From Planctomycetota bacterium (GTDB lineage Bacteria; Planctomycetota; UBA1135; GCA-002748355): a DNA stretch of 64,000 nt. Below the pieces are notes generated by a model. That model had not been told where the DNA came from, made no database searches, and saw nothing but the letters and a program-made list of their open reading frames with translations. A program made the position numbers and the translations under genes. How positions within the stretch are numbered: the stretch's first letter is position 1; every line of letters begins with the position of its first letter. Of this stretch, positions 36,030 through 44,843 are shown piece by piece. The stretch covers positions 1-64,000 of the forward strand of contig JALSSW010000047.1 of assembly GCA_026984035.1 (NCBI GenBank), in the 5' to 3' direction.

Positions 36030-36831
36030 CTCCAGCGGACTTCTTGGCCCTCTTCATCAGGATCTGATGGGAAGGCCGCACATCTCAATCCTCTACATCC
36101 AATCCTATCTTCAAGCGATTCAAGTGATCGAGATGAGCCCTCCCGATCTCATCATTTCAGCCTTTTCCTCGGAGCGGACCAATGGCTTTGAATTCATTTG
36201 GGACCTAAAACGAAGACTAGGGGAGCTCCCTGAACTCATTTTTTTCCTTCCAAAGGGTTGCCCACAACGAAGAGAGATTCTTGAGTTTCTCGACCTCGGC
36301 CTTTATTCGGCCGAAGAGAATCCCCGAAGGATTCTCAGAATGATCGAAGACCGAGTCGAGCGAAAAAAAAAGGCCATCCCCCATGAAGGCCTCTCCTTTT
36401 CTGAGCTCAGCCCCCAACTTCTTCTCGCCATGACAAGCGGCTTTGAGATCATGGTTCAAGTTCTTGATGAACAAGGTCCTTGTGGAGAAATCATGGTCTC
36501 CAAGGGAGGGATTTGGTCAGCTCGGGACGCGCAAGGGGAGGGAGTGGAAGCCTTTTTCCGGCTTCTCGATCGAGGTGTCACCGCAACTTGTGCCCCCATC
36601 AACAAGGAAATCATGGGGCCCTATCAGTTCCAATCGGAAGCCGAGGAAGAAACGACTGAAGAGGTAAAAGAACTCATTGAAGAAGGAATTGAGGCCATCC
36701 TCAGAAAAGACCTAAATCAAGCGGCCATGCTTTTCAAAAAAGCAAAAAAAAGATCCCCTGAAAACCCGCTTATTATCGCCAACCTACAAAGACTCCAAAA
36801 GCTAGGAATTCTTTCACATGATGAGTTATGA
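36004..36831 (+). CDS. Pseudo-receiver / DUF4388 / TPR-like protein
   Basis: The 275-residue protein has three parts. Residues 1-115 look like a response-regulator receiver (FRILILDNSS, PPDLIISAFSS), but the phospho-acceptor position is Ala53 and only one N-terminal acidic residue (Asp8) remains, so it should not be phosphorylated in the normal way. Residues about 125-205 resemble DUF4388 (GEIMVSKGGIWSARD, then GVEAFFRLLDRG). Residues about 215-275 form a TPR-like helical pair. Proteins of this sort occur near gliding, pilus and signalling genes in other phyla. The role here is unknown. A strong terminator follows. Confidence 0.7.
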   Translation: MFRILILDNSSGLLGPLHQDLMGRPHISILYIQSYLQAIQVIEMSPPDLIISAFSSERTNGFEFIWDLKRRLGELPELIFFLPKGCPQRREILEFLDLGLYSAEENPRRILRMIEDRVERKKKAIPHEGLSFSELSPQLLLAMTSGFEIMVQVLDEQGPCGEIMVSKGGIWSARDAQGEGVEAFFRLLDRGVTATCAPINKEIMGPYQFQSEAEEETTEEVKELIEEGIEAILRKDLNQAAMLFKKAKKRSPENPLIIANLQRLQKLGILSHDEL

Positions 36832-36855
36832 GCGCTTCCGGCTCGGAACGAAGAA

Positions 36856-36884
36856 AGCAAAGCCCTACATGGGCTTTGCTTTTT
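36856..36884 (+). terminator. Rho-independent terminator after the pseudo-receiver gene
   Basis: A perfect 10-bp stem AGCAAAGCCC/GGGCTTTGCT with loop TACAT is followed by TTTTC, 25 bases past the stop codon. It could also serve the convergent sigma-factor gene, but the A tract on that side is weaker. Confidence 0.9.
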
Positions 36885-36954
36885 CTTGCCCCCGTCTCAT
36901 CAAGAAGGAAGCATTCAATCTCCCTTTTAAGAGACAGTGTTTTGAAAGTAGGAC

Positions 36955-38199
36955 TTAACAGGCAAAGGATTGCAAACGCTTCTTCATCTTCGGCAGCTTC
37001 ATCCTTTTGATCGCAGCCTCTTGTAGCTGCCTGACCCGCTCAGCACTCACCTTGAGCAATTCTCCAATCTCCAGAAGAGTTTTTGGAGTTTTCCCGTCCA
37101 GTCCATAGCGAAGATTCAGGATTAAGCGTTCCCGTTCAGGAAGTTCCCCCAGGACTTCCTCAAGCCTATCTTGCAAGGGAACATCCACAACGCGTTCCTC
37201 GACCGGCAAGATTCTCTCATCTTGAATCAAGTCACCAACCCGCCCCCCTTCACCATCACCAATCTTGGCATCCAGGGAAACAGCAAAGCGCTTGGTCTCC
37301 AAGAGTTTCTCCACTCGATCCGAGGAGATGCCTAACTTTTCGCCCAACTCTTGGGCAGAAAGCGGACGCCCCATCTGTTGCATCGAGGTTTTCTGGAAAT
37401 CCTTAATCTTTTTTAACTGTTTTTGCACCCAAACGGGAACTCGAACGGTACGAACATTGTTGTATAGGATTTTAAGGAAGGCCTGGTTCACCCAATATTC
37501 AGCATAGGTTTTAAAGCGGACCGAGCGCCTCCAATCAAAACCCTCGATGGCCTGAAACAGACTGACATTCCCTTCCTGAATCAAATCGGCAGTATCAATC
37601 CCCAGATTTCGGTAGCGATGCACAGCTCGCATGACAATGTAAAGAGTCCCTCGAATCCAAGCGTCCCTAAGATCGGCCAATTCTCGTAGACGGCTTTCAG
37701 CCCTTTGGATCAGAGCCAGCCTTTTTTCACTTTTTGTCTCTGGAAGGGAGGGCAAGCGTCCCTTGGAAAGTGCGAATTTCCGTTGCTCCATATTGAGATT
37801 GAGGAGGCAAAGAACGGATTCTGCGCGGAGAGTTAAAAACTCAAATCGCTTTGCCATCCGAAACTCCCCGATTCGATTCAAACGCGGAAGTCGGTTCAGC
37901 TCTTTTTCATAGGCAACAACACCATCCCGACTCAAAGAACCCTGCTGATGATAGGGAGTGTCATACCCCTCCCTCTCACTTGGGTCCTCAAAAGTCAGAG
38001 GTTTTATTTCAATCTTCAGCCGGTCCAATTTCCGCATGAGTTTCTTGGATTCACTTGGAAAGCATTGAGGTCCCCCATCAAGGAATGCGTCCAAAGCTCG
38101 CCAGTCCAAAACCATCCCGGCCTTGAGGTTTCTAAGCCTCTTTGCAAAGGTTTCATTGCAGCAGCTGTGGGTAACCGAGTGTGTATTGGTTTTCTTCAT
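36955..38199 (-). CDS. Sigma-70 family RNA polymerase sigma factor (divergent)
   Basis: The 414-residue protein has a region-1.1-like N-terminus (LDWRALDAFLDGG, then LMRKLDRLKIEI) and a region-1.2-like LPRLNRIGEFRMAKRFE. Region 2 is DLIQEGNVSLFQAIEGF with FKTYAEYWVNQAFLKI, region 3 is present, and region 4 reads LPERERLILNLRYGLDG with the HTH LLEIGELLKVSAERVRQLQ. The region 2.4 helix (TYAEYWVNQA) differs from the housekeeping TYATWWIRQA, so promoter choice is probably altered (inference). It looks like an alternative factor of the RpoD group. ATG 38199 follows a strong GGAGAGGAG; the frame is open further upstream without a good start. Confidence 0.9.
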   Translation of the reverse strand: MKKTNTHSVTHSCCNETFAKRLRNLKAGMVLDWRALDAFLDGGPQCFPSESKKLMRKLDRLKIEIKPLTFEDPSEREGYDTPYHQQGSLSRDGVVAYEKELNRLPRLNRIGEFRMAKRFEFLTLRAESVLCLLNLNMEQRKFALSKGRLPSLPETKSEKRLALIQRAESRLRELADLRDAWIRGTLYIVMRAVHRYRNLGIDTADLIQEGNVSLFQAIEGFDWRRSVRFKTYAEYWVNQAFLKILYNNVRTVRVPVWVQKQLKKIKDFQKTSMQQMGRPLSAQELGEKLGISSDRVEKLLETKRFAVSLDAKIGDGEGGRVGDLIQDERILPVEERVVDVPLQDRLEEVLGELPERERLILNLRYGLDGKTPKTLLEIGELLKVSAERVRQLQEAAIKRMKLPKMKKRLQSFAC

Positions 38200-38496
38200 T
38201 TTTTCTCCTCTCCCTCTGCTCTCCCTTGCTCGCCATTTCTTGAAAACTACCATTGAGAACGAACTTGAACAGCAACCGTTCCCCATCAAAAAAAAATGCC
38301 AACTTTGGATTTGCCATGAAGGAAATCTGGCCCCTTCTTCTGCCAAACTGACAGCACAATCCTTCATTTAGGGGAACTGGGGTGGCTTATTCAAATCCCG
38401 GACCATTGAAGCTTTTCTGCAAGAAAGCCCCTGTTCTTTTGGAACATTTCCACCTATCCCAATTTTTCCCGAAAGATGAGCCAGTAATTTAGGAAT

Positions 38497-38946
38497 TTAC
38501 TGAGAAGGGCCCTTGTAGCTCACAAAGTTATCCCGGGTTTCTCGGATGCGAATGCAGGATAACTTGGAGGAATAACCACATTTTGAAAACTCGTCTTCCA
38601 ACTCCCGCCAAAAGGCCCGGCACAAGTTTTCGGTCGTGGTCACGATCCCCTTCAAGAAGGGGACATCTACGTTCAAATTCCGGTGATCGCAAGGAGCAAC
38701 AATCCTAGTTTGAATCGCGGCCTTGAGATCCTTCAGGTTCATGACCATCCCCGTCCGAGGATCGACCTCGCCGGAAACGGTCACCTCAATAAAATAATTG
38801 TGCCCATGCCCGCCAGGCCAGTTGCAATTTTGGAAGAGTTTTTCGTTCTCCTCCTCCGAAAGCTCGGGATGGTGTAGACGGTGGCTGGCAGAAAATTCTG
38901 CGCATCGCGTTATTTCAAGGGGGCCATCCGGCAATTCGCGGTCCAT
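38497..38946 (-). CDS. 6-pyruvoyl-tetrahydropterin synthase family protein
   Basis: The 149-residue protein has zinc ligands His22 (SASHRL), His47 and His49. The catalytic Cys41 is in CNWPGGHGHNY, and CDHRNLN and RIRETRDNFVSY carry the other active-site residues. The Cys-x5-HisGlyHis spacing is that of mammalian PTPS, not the Cys-x3-HisGlyHis of bacterial QueD. It may therefore make a pterin rather than a queuosine precursor, although no other pterin or queuosine gene lies nearby. Its ATG overlaps the preceding gene as TGATG. The 298 bases after it, before the sigma gene, hold a weak hairpin over the stop codon (38479-38499 region) and no ORF I trust. Confidence 0.88.
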   Translation of the reverse strand: MDRELPDGPLEITRCAEFSASHRLHHPELSEEENEKLFQNCNWPGGHGHNYFIEVTVSGEVDPRTGMVMNLKDLKAAIQTRIVAPCDHRNLNVDVPFLKGIVTTTENLCRAFWRELEDEFSKCGYSSKLSCIRIRETRDNFVSYKGPSQ

Positions 38947-39944
38947 CAGCGTTTCCGAAGCAAGAGGAACAAAGCAGCTATACCTAGGCCAACTAAGACC
39001 AAACCCGAGAAAAGCTTTAAAAAATTCGTCCCACCCTCACTTGGCCTCTCCTCAGGCGCCACCAACTCTCCAGGATCTTTGAGCCCTCCTTCTTCCGGGA
39101 CGGTCATCCCCAGCGGGGATTTCAACTGAGAATCATCCCCCCCTTTTTTAGCCAGATCTGAAACCTGCTTTGGTCCCTTTGAGGGTCCAGCCCCGCTTTG
39201 CTGAGGTGACGAAATGGGGGAGGAGACTCTTTTTTTCGTTATCTTTCGGTGGCGTTTGGGAGGCTTAGGCCATGGCTTACCAACAACAATGACCGCCTGA
39301 AACCCTCGATTGAGACTGGTTTTACCAGCTGTCCCTCTGCCCTTCTCTCGAACTAACCTGGTTCTAAGATCCTGCCTGCGAAAAACACCCTTCATCACAA
39401 TGCTTCCACGAAGGGTATATTTCCCATACTTTGCGGTGGATGACACCGAGAGGGGCACCCGAACAATAAAGCTATCCCGATAGCCCCCCTCCCCAGAAGG
39501 AATCGGATCCCAAACGGGGCTTCCCAAGGAGAGGGGGCCCTGGCTTTTCTTAAGCGTGACATGCCCCCCAGGGAGCACCATGGAACCTTTGAAGACACTT
39601 ACCAAAACCACGAGTTGACCGGTTTCCCCCGGCGCAAGACGTGGGGGGGACTGCATCGCTCGGACCTCTACGCCGACATCGAGGTCCATGAGTTCATTGC
39701 GGTCTCCCTGGTTTGATCTTTCTGCCCCTTGGATTTCATCCCCCTCGGGACCTTGGCCGGGAATACTCCCTTCTTGTGCATCCTGTCCCTGTTGGATTTC
39801 GGGGGGAGGAGGTGGAGGGGGTTCTTGCCCTCCCTGAACCGGCAATGGCACGGGGGGTTCCTGGGCGGATAGAACCGTTCCCAGAGGGAGGAGAAAGGCA
39901 AGGCCCAAGCTAGAGAGCCATAGAGAATGGAGGTCTTTTTTCAT
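38946..39944 (-). CDS. Proline-rich exported protein with C-terminal membrane anchor
   Basis: The 332-residue protein has a signal peptide (ending VLSAQ), then a Pro/Gln/Glu-rich stretch with a run of seven Pro (about 28-85). An Ig-like or beta-sandwich region follows at about 88-215 (SPPRLAPGETGQLVVLVSVF), then a basic, Ser-rich low-complexity segment. One transmembrane helix (SGLVLVGLGIAALFLLL) and a short RKR tail end it. The topology suggests a periplasmic or surface domain anchored in the inner membrane. No family is recognised. It overlaps the PTPS gene by one base (TGATG), so the two are probably co-expressed. Confidence 0.8.
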   Translation of the reverse strand: MKKDLHSLWLSSLGLAFLLPLGTVLSAQEPPVPLPVQGGQEPPPPPPPEIQQGQDAQEGSIPGQGPEGDEIQGAERSNQGDRNELMDLDVGVEVRAMQSPPRLAPGETGQLVVLVSVFKGSMVLPGGHVTLKKSQGPLSLGSPVWDPIPSGEGGYRDSFIVRVPLSVSSTAKYGKYTLRGSIVMKGVFRRQDLRTRLVREKGRGTAGKTSLNRGFQAVIVVGKPWPKPPKRHRKITKKRVSSPISSPQQSGAGPSKGPKQVSDLAKKGGDDSQLKSPLGMTVPEEGGLKDPGELVAPEERPSEGGTNFLKLFSGLVLVGLGIAALFLLLRKR

Positions 39945-40076
39945 GAATCTAGAGTCTTGAAATCCAAGAAGGGGGTTGGGATAGCCTACCCCATAATATG
40001 CGCTACATCGTTTCTTCTGCCGAGGGTTCTGCCCGCATTTTTCCTAAAATCGCTTTAACTGAAAGCAAACTCCTCA

Positions 40077-42290
40077 TTATCGGCGCCTTCGGGAACCTGT
40101 CGGGGAGCTGCGGGAGCCTTTGCGAGGGGAACCTCCGACGCGTCGCTCAAAAACCGGCAGTGCTAGAGTCTCTGGAGGCAGATTTTTTAAAGTGTTTTGA
40201 AGAAGGCTGGCGAGAGCCTCTTTTTTTCTTCTTTTTAGGGAACGAAGAAGCATCCGAGCAGTCTCCACTCCCGAGATATTGAGGCCGTCCCGGGTCGACG
40301 CAGAAAGAGGCCTCTTTTGGAAAGAAGCAAGGATAGCCGAGGTCGCCTCCTCCAGGGATCCCTGCTCCAGAAGGACACGAGCCTTTCCGGCGAAAGCAAC
40401 AGCAATGAAATGGTCAGCGCTCTCCTTGGTCTCGGGAGCCCTGTCAATGCTCTGTTTGAAGAGGCCCAAAGCACGGTCATAAGCAGCGAGGGCTTTCGCC
40501 GGGTTCCGCGCCCTTCTTTCAAACTCGGCGGCGACCATGGAAGCATACGCCCCAAACCAGGGGAGGGTCCTTTCCTCAGGTTTTTTTTCGATTCGGCGGC
40601 GGTACCAAGCCTCCAAGCCGCTGACGCCCTGAGTCTTCAGGAGAAAACCTCGGAGCCGGTCATGGAGGAGGCCGGAAGCCGGAAAGCGAGAGATCCCTTG
40701 TTGAAGGACGCGAGCAGCGCGGCCCTTGGCATCCAGCCAAGAGAGGACATCAAAATGTTCAACAACTGCGATTGGAGTCCCGAAGGGATGTTTCGAGAGG
40801 ATGTTGTAGCTTGCGTCCAGATCAGTCAACCATTGGGCGGGCCAGGTTTGTTTAGCACGGTGTGCGTCCACAATGGCATCGCGACGGAGGCGTGCAAAGA
40901 GGTGGAGAATCTCAGCGGAAACAAGATTTGTTTCGCCCGGGGGAATCCCGACGACGGCTTTTTCCGCCTCCGCGAGGGCAGACTGGCGATCCCCCTTTGA
41001 GATCGCAACGAGGGCGAAAATGCTGTGGAGCTTCCATCCTTTCGCCCCGAAGCGCCTGGCCTTCTGGGCAGCACTTAGAGCATCTTGATAGAGGAGGCTC
41101 TGTTGACTCGGTCCTCGGCCTCGCCGGGGTCCATGGATGGGTTGGGCCTCAAGGGCAAGCTCGAGCCGGGAGAAGGCTAGATCCAGAAGTGCCAGGGGGT
41201 CTCTCCGGTTTTTTTGGAGCCTCAACTTGGCCTTGTCCGCCTCCACCCCCAAATCAAAGGGCTGAGGATACCCAGCAGTATAACTCGCTCCGGCAAGGCC
41301 CTTGGCCCAACTCCCCATGTTCACCACCTTGGATGCTTTTCCAAGACCTCGATGCACAATGGCATAACGACGGGCTTTGGGGGAAATCTTGCTCAAACGT
41401 TCCAAGGCCTTGAGCAGATTCCTTCTTTCTTCTTGCTTCATCCTGGCTTGCAAAGCCTCATGAATCACCTCCGCTGCGCCAGGTCGGGTGGACCGCGCAA
41501 GGGCTTTTCGTGCTTCTGCGGCAATCTCCCGGTCGAATCCGAAAATGGCCAATCGAAGCAACCCCGAGGGATCTGCATCCGGGTTCTTCAAGGCCTCGGC
41601 CAGGAGAGCCCGCTTCAAGCCTTTGTCACCCTTCAGGAAAGCCTTCTCCACAGCATCTCTATCCTTGCTGTCTCGGCTCTTGACACGTTCAGTGATACTT
41701 CGATCTCCCTTTGGGTCCGGTTTCGCACGGATTTTCCGAGTCGCAATTCCATCCTGAATCGCCTGAAAAACCGAAGCCGTATCCATCGCATAAAAGATGT
41801 CGTAACTTTCTTCGCCATCGACTTCCACCATGATGTGCCTGGGTGCTATTCGCTTTCCGTCGAGGAACTTGCGGTAAAGAATAGGTTCTATCGCAATATG
41901 CTCCCCACAGGTGACTGTCCCAAAACGGGGGCAAGGAATGCGCCGCCCCTCTTCGTCAAAATCCCGAATGTTGTGGCGATACACCGAAGCAATCACACAA
42001 ACATAGGGTTTGAACAGATCAGCAATCTCCTTCTGACGATAACGGACTCCGGCATAGTGCTCGCTGGCAATCTCCCCGTCCATATTCACACAAATCAGAA
42101 TCGGCTTGCGGGTCCGCTGAGAGACCGCCACAGCATCCTCCCAAGTCCGTTCCCAGCGAATCAGGCAAGGTCGTTTCCAATCCGCTGCGGTGGGAGCAGG
42201 CCACATAGCCTCCCGATTCGCAGGACGCTGGGCCTTTGCAGGAAACTGCAGGACTCCTAAAACAATCCAAAGGGTCATTAGTTGTTTCAT
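40077..42290 (-). CDS. Exported thioredoxin-fold protein with TPR/HEAT-like repeats
   Basis: The 737-residue precursor has a signal peptide (MKQLMTLWIVLGVLQFPAKAQ). The first 180 residues are thioredoxin-like (TWEDAVAVSQRTRKPILICVN, then DLFKPYVCVIASVYRH), but the usual CxxC is replaced by MDGE, so a redox role is unlikely. The rest is helical repeats, including a HEAT-like GFDREIAAEARKALARSTR and TPR-like AYDRALGLFKQSIDRAP. ATG 42290 has GGGA upstream; the frame is open to 42353. It is divergent from the MoxR/Bat operon across 140 bases, so shared regulation is possible. Confidence 0.82.
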   Translation of the reverse strand: MKQLMTLWIVLGVLQFPAKAQRPANREAMWPAPTAADWKRPCLIRWERTWEDAVAVSQRTRKPILICVNMDGEIASEHYAGVRYRQKEIADLFKPYVCVIASVYRHNIRDFDEEGRRIPCPRFGTVTCGEHIAIEPILYRKFLDGKRIAPRHIMVEVDGEESYDIFYAMDTASVFQAIQDGIATRKIRAKPDPKGDRSITERVKSRDSKDRDAVEKAFLKGDKGLKRALLAEALKNPDADPSGLLRLAIFGFDREIAAEARKALARSTRPGAAEVIHEALQARMKQEERRNLLKALERLSKISPKARRYAIVHRGLGKASKVVNMGSWAKGLAGASYTAGYPQPFDLGVEADKAKLRLQKNRRDPLALLDLAFSRLELALEAQPIHGPRRGRGPSQQSLLYQDALSAAQKARRFGAKGWKLHSIFALVAISKGDRQSALAEAEKAVVGIPPGETNLVSAEILHLFARLRRDAIVDAHRAKQTWPAQWLTDLDASYNILSKHPFGTPIAVVEHFDVLSWLDAKGRAARVLQQGISRFPASGLLHDRLRGFLLKTQGVSGLEAWYRRRIEKKPEERTLPWFGAYASMVAAEFERRARNPAKALAAYDRALGLFKQSIDRAPETKESADHFIAVAFAGKARVLLEQGSLEEATSAILASFQKRPLSASTRDGLNISGVETARMLLRSLKRRKKEALASLLQNTLKNLPPETLALPVFERRVGGSPRKGSRSSPTGSRRRR

Positions 42291-42430
42291 TGTCCCTGAT
42301 CCTACGCGAAGATTCCCTTGAGTGCTGGCGAAGAATAGGGAAAGCTCCCCCATTGAATTGACCCCACCCCTTGCTCAGGTCATCCTTCTCCAATGCTGAA
42401 ATACCGAGTGCCTAAGAAAGGGGACAGCCT

Positions 42431-43414
42431 TTGAGTGAGCGAGAGTTGGAGCAAATCCGGGCAGGAATCAGCTTTGCCGCAGATGTTCGCGAAGAAGTGG
42501 AGCGTTCCCTCGTCGGACAAGAGGACTTGGTTCAAGGCCTTCTGATCGGCGTGCTCGCTGACGGGCACATCCTTGTGGAGGGTGTCCCGGGCCTCGCAAA
42601 GACCCTTGCTGTCCATGCACTTGCCACGGCATTGGGAGGGAGTTTTCACCGCCTTCAATTCACTCCTGACCTTCTACCTTCGGACTTATTGGGGACCCAT
42701 GTCTATAACAATCGAACGGGAGAATGGAGTGTTAAGGAGGGACCTATCTTCGCAAATTTTGTTCTTGCTGATGAAATCAACAGGGCACCGGCAAAGGTGC
42801 AATCCGCCTTGCTGGAGGCTATGCAGGAAAAGCAGGTCACACTGGCCGGAGAGTCACGGCCGCTCCCCAAGCCTTTCCTTGTTTTGGCGACCCAAAACCC
42901 CCTTGAACAAGAAGGAACTTATCATCTCCCCGAAGCACAACTCGACCGCTTCATGCTCAAACTCGTCGTCGGTTACCCCAAAAGAAATGAAGAGGACGAG
43001 ATCATTCGCCGCATGGCAAACAATCAACGCAAACCCCAAGTCAAACAAGTCGCTACGCCGGAACAAATTCTTGAGGCCCGAACGCTCCTGGACTTGATTT
43101 ACCTCGATGAGCTGGCGCGTAGCTACATCTTGAACCTAGTGGCTGCAACCAGAGACCCTCAGGACTTTGGACTCTCTGAATTGGCTCCTCTGATTCTTTG
43201 CGGGGCATCCCCCAGGGCATCAATCGCCTTGGCCAAGGCAGCCCGGGCGCGAGCCCTCCTCGAAGAACGCGATCATGTCCTTCCCCACGATATCCAAGAA
43301 GTTGCAATGCCTGTCCTTCGCCACCGAGTCGTCACCACCTACGAAGCAGAAGCAGAGGGGCAAGGACCTGAGGACCTCATTCAAAAGATTCTTCTCAAGG
43401 TGCGCGTCCCTTGA
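42431..43414 (+). CDS. MoxR-family AAA+ ATPase
   Basis: The 327-residue ATPase has Walker A HILVEGVPGLAKT, Walker B NFVLADEINRAPAKVQSALLEAM (DEIN) and sensor 1 LVLATQNPLEQEGTYHLPEAQLDRFML. MoxR ATPases are thought to act as chaperones that assemble or activate VWA-domain complexes. The start is a TTG with AAGGGG upstream. It leads a seven-gene, fully overlapping operon with DUF58 and VWA genes, the classic Bat arrangement. Confidence 0.95.
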   Translation: MSERELEQIRAGISFAADVREEVERSLVGQEDLVQGLLIGVLADGHILVEGVPGLAKTLAVHALATALGGSFHRLQFTPDLLPSDLLGTHVYNNRTGEWSVKEGPIFANFVLADEINRAPAKVQSALLEAMQEKQVTLAGESRPLPKPFLVLATQNPLEQEGTYHLPEAQLDRFMLKLVVGYPKRNEEDEIIRRMANNQRKPQVKQVATPEQILEARTLLDLIYLDELARSYILNLVAATRDPQDFGLSELAPLILCGASPRASIALAKAARARALLEERDHVLPHDIQEVAMPVLRHRVVTTYEAEAEGQGPEDLIQKILLKVRVP

Positions 43415-44343
43415 AGCCAAAAGGAATACCCGGAGGCCAATCGCCTGAAGACCTCCAAGAGGTCCTCGCCGAAGTGCGACGGATTGAGGCCCAAAGTCGC
43501 GCCCTAGTCGGGGGAATCTTGGCGGGAGGCTACCATTCGGTCTTTCGAGGAAATGGGATCGAGTTCGAAGAGATCCGGGAGTTTGCAGAAGGGGATGACC
43601 CTCGTTTCATCGATCCCAGCGTGACAGCGAAGATGGGGAGGCCCTTTGTCAAAGTTTTCGTAGAGGAGAGAGAACGCTCCCTTCTATTTCTCCTCGATAC
43701 TTCCGCATCCATGGTTTCGAAAGAAGGTGCATGGACTCCAAGGCAAATGGCTGCCCGGATCACGGCCTGCCTTGCACTGTCGGCCCATCGCAATGATGAC
43801 CGTGTCGGGCTCCTTACTTATGGATCAAGAGCAGAAACCTACTTACCCCCCAAAAAAGGCATCGGTCATATTCTTCGTATTCTTCGGGACATCCTCGCTC
43901 TTTCCTCCAGCCCAGGAAGAGCCAAGCTCGCCGGCGCCCTTGACTATGCGGGAAAAGTCCTCAAGCGTCCAAGCTCCATCCTCATCCTGAGCGATCTCTG
44001 TGGCGAAAACCCTGAATCCTGGGAAGGTCCCCTTTCGGTTTGCGCTAAAAATCACGACGTTCTCACCTTGAGGATTGGGGCGGAAGCCCCCACAGCCGGG
44101 GGACTCCGCGCGATGCAGGACCCCGAAACCGGAGAACGCCGCATTTTGGATTTTGGAAGCTTGCGGGTCAGAAGGGCCTACACAAAAGCAAAGGAAACAC
44201 ATCGCCACCACTGCACAAAAAAACTCCGTCGCCACGGGGCGGAGATCCTCGACTTTACGATCCCTTCCCATCCCACTATGGACTCAGTTCTGAGGCCGAT
44301 TCTCTCGTTCTTTCATAAGCGGCGGAGACAAGGGAATCAGTGA
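43411..44343 (+). CDS. DUF58 domain protein (VWA-like)
   Basis: The 310-residue soluble protein has the DUF58 core FRGNGIEFEEIREFAEGDDPR followed by FIDPSVTAKMGRPFVKVFVEERER. A degenerate VWA domain starts LLFLLDTSASM (DTSAS metal site) and includes VLTLRIG. DUF58 proteins accompany MoxR in most Bat operons. The TTG start overlaps the moxR stop as TTGA. Confidence 0.93.
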   Translation: MKPKGIPGGQSPEDLQEVLAEVRRIEAQSRALVGGILAGGYHSVFRGNGIEFEEIREFAEGDDPRFIDPSVTAKMGRPFVKVFVEERERSLLFLLDTSASMVSKEGAWTPRQMAARITACLALSAHRNDDRVGLLTYGSRAETYLPPKKGIGHILRILRDILALSSSPGRAKLAGALDYAGKVLKRPSSILILSDLCGENPESWEGPLSVCAKNHDVLTLRIGAEAPTAGGLRAMQDPETGERRILDFGSLRVRRAYTKAKETHRHHCTKKLRRHGAEILDFTIPSHPTMDSVLRPILSFFHKRRRQGNQ

Positions 44344-44843
44344 TGATTCAAATCAAGGAACTTGCAAATCCTCGAGACCCATTTCCTTCCCCAGGTTCCT
44401 TCAAAACCTTCGGTTTCTTGTTGGGGTCTCTCCTCTGCCTCCTCGCCCTCGGTCTTTGGCTCAGGGGTAAGACAAAAACCCCCAAAGCATTCAAAAGGCC
44501 CCGCCCCAAACATGAAGCATTGGAGAGACTTCTGGAAATTGAAAAACGAATAGAAGCGGAGCTTTCTCTTTCCAACCCACACATGCTGGCCAGCGAACTG
44601 AATTCCGTGGTTAGAGACTTTTACGAGGCAGTCACCAAGCAGCCTTGCATAGGTCTTCCCCAAGATAAGCTCGTAACACTCGTCGCGTCCAGCTCTCCAC
44701 AAAACGCAAAAAAACTGCAACCTTTGCTGGAGAAATGGGAAGCCGTCATCTATGCGAGACAAACATGGAAACCCGAGGAACGCATCGCTGACATTCGAGC
44801 ACTTAGATGGTTTTTCAATCATCTCCAGGAGCAAGAAACATGA
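44343..44843 (+). CDS. Small single-pass membrane protein of the Bat operon (DUF4381-like)
   Basis: The 166-residue protein has one transmembrane helix (about residues 24-45, FGFLLGSLLCLLALGLWL) followed by a cytoplasmic helical region of about 115 residues with FYEAVTKQPCIGL. It occupies the place in the operon where DUF4381 proteins occur between DUF58 and the VWA genes. I assign it to that group by position and topology, with limited sequence support. Its ATG overlaps the DUF58 stop as TGATG. Confidence 0.75.
   Translation: MIQIKELANPRDPFPSPGSFKTFGFLLGSLLCLLALGLWLRGKTKTPKAFKRPRPKHEALERLLEIEKRIEAELSLSNPHMLASELNSVVRDFYEAVTKQPCIGLPQDKLVTLVASSSPQNAKKLQPLLEKWEAVIYARQTWKPEERIADIRALRWFFNHLQEQET

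Noticed and set aside
41214-42260. 348-codon plus-strand open frame opposite the thioredoxin/TPR gene
   Set aside because: The minus-strand gene has a signal peptide and recognisable domains; the antisense frame has neither, nor a ribosome site.
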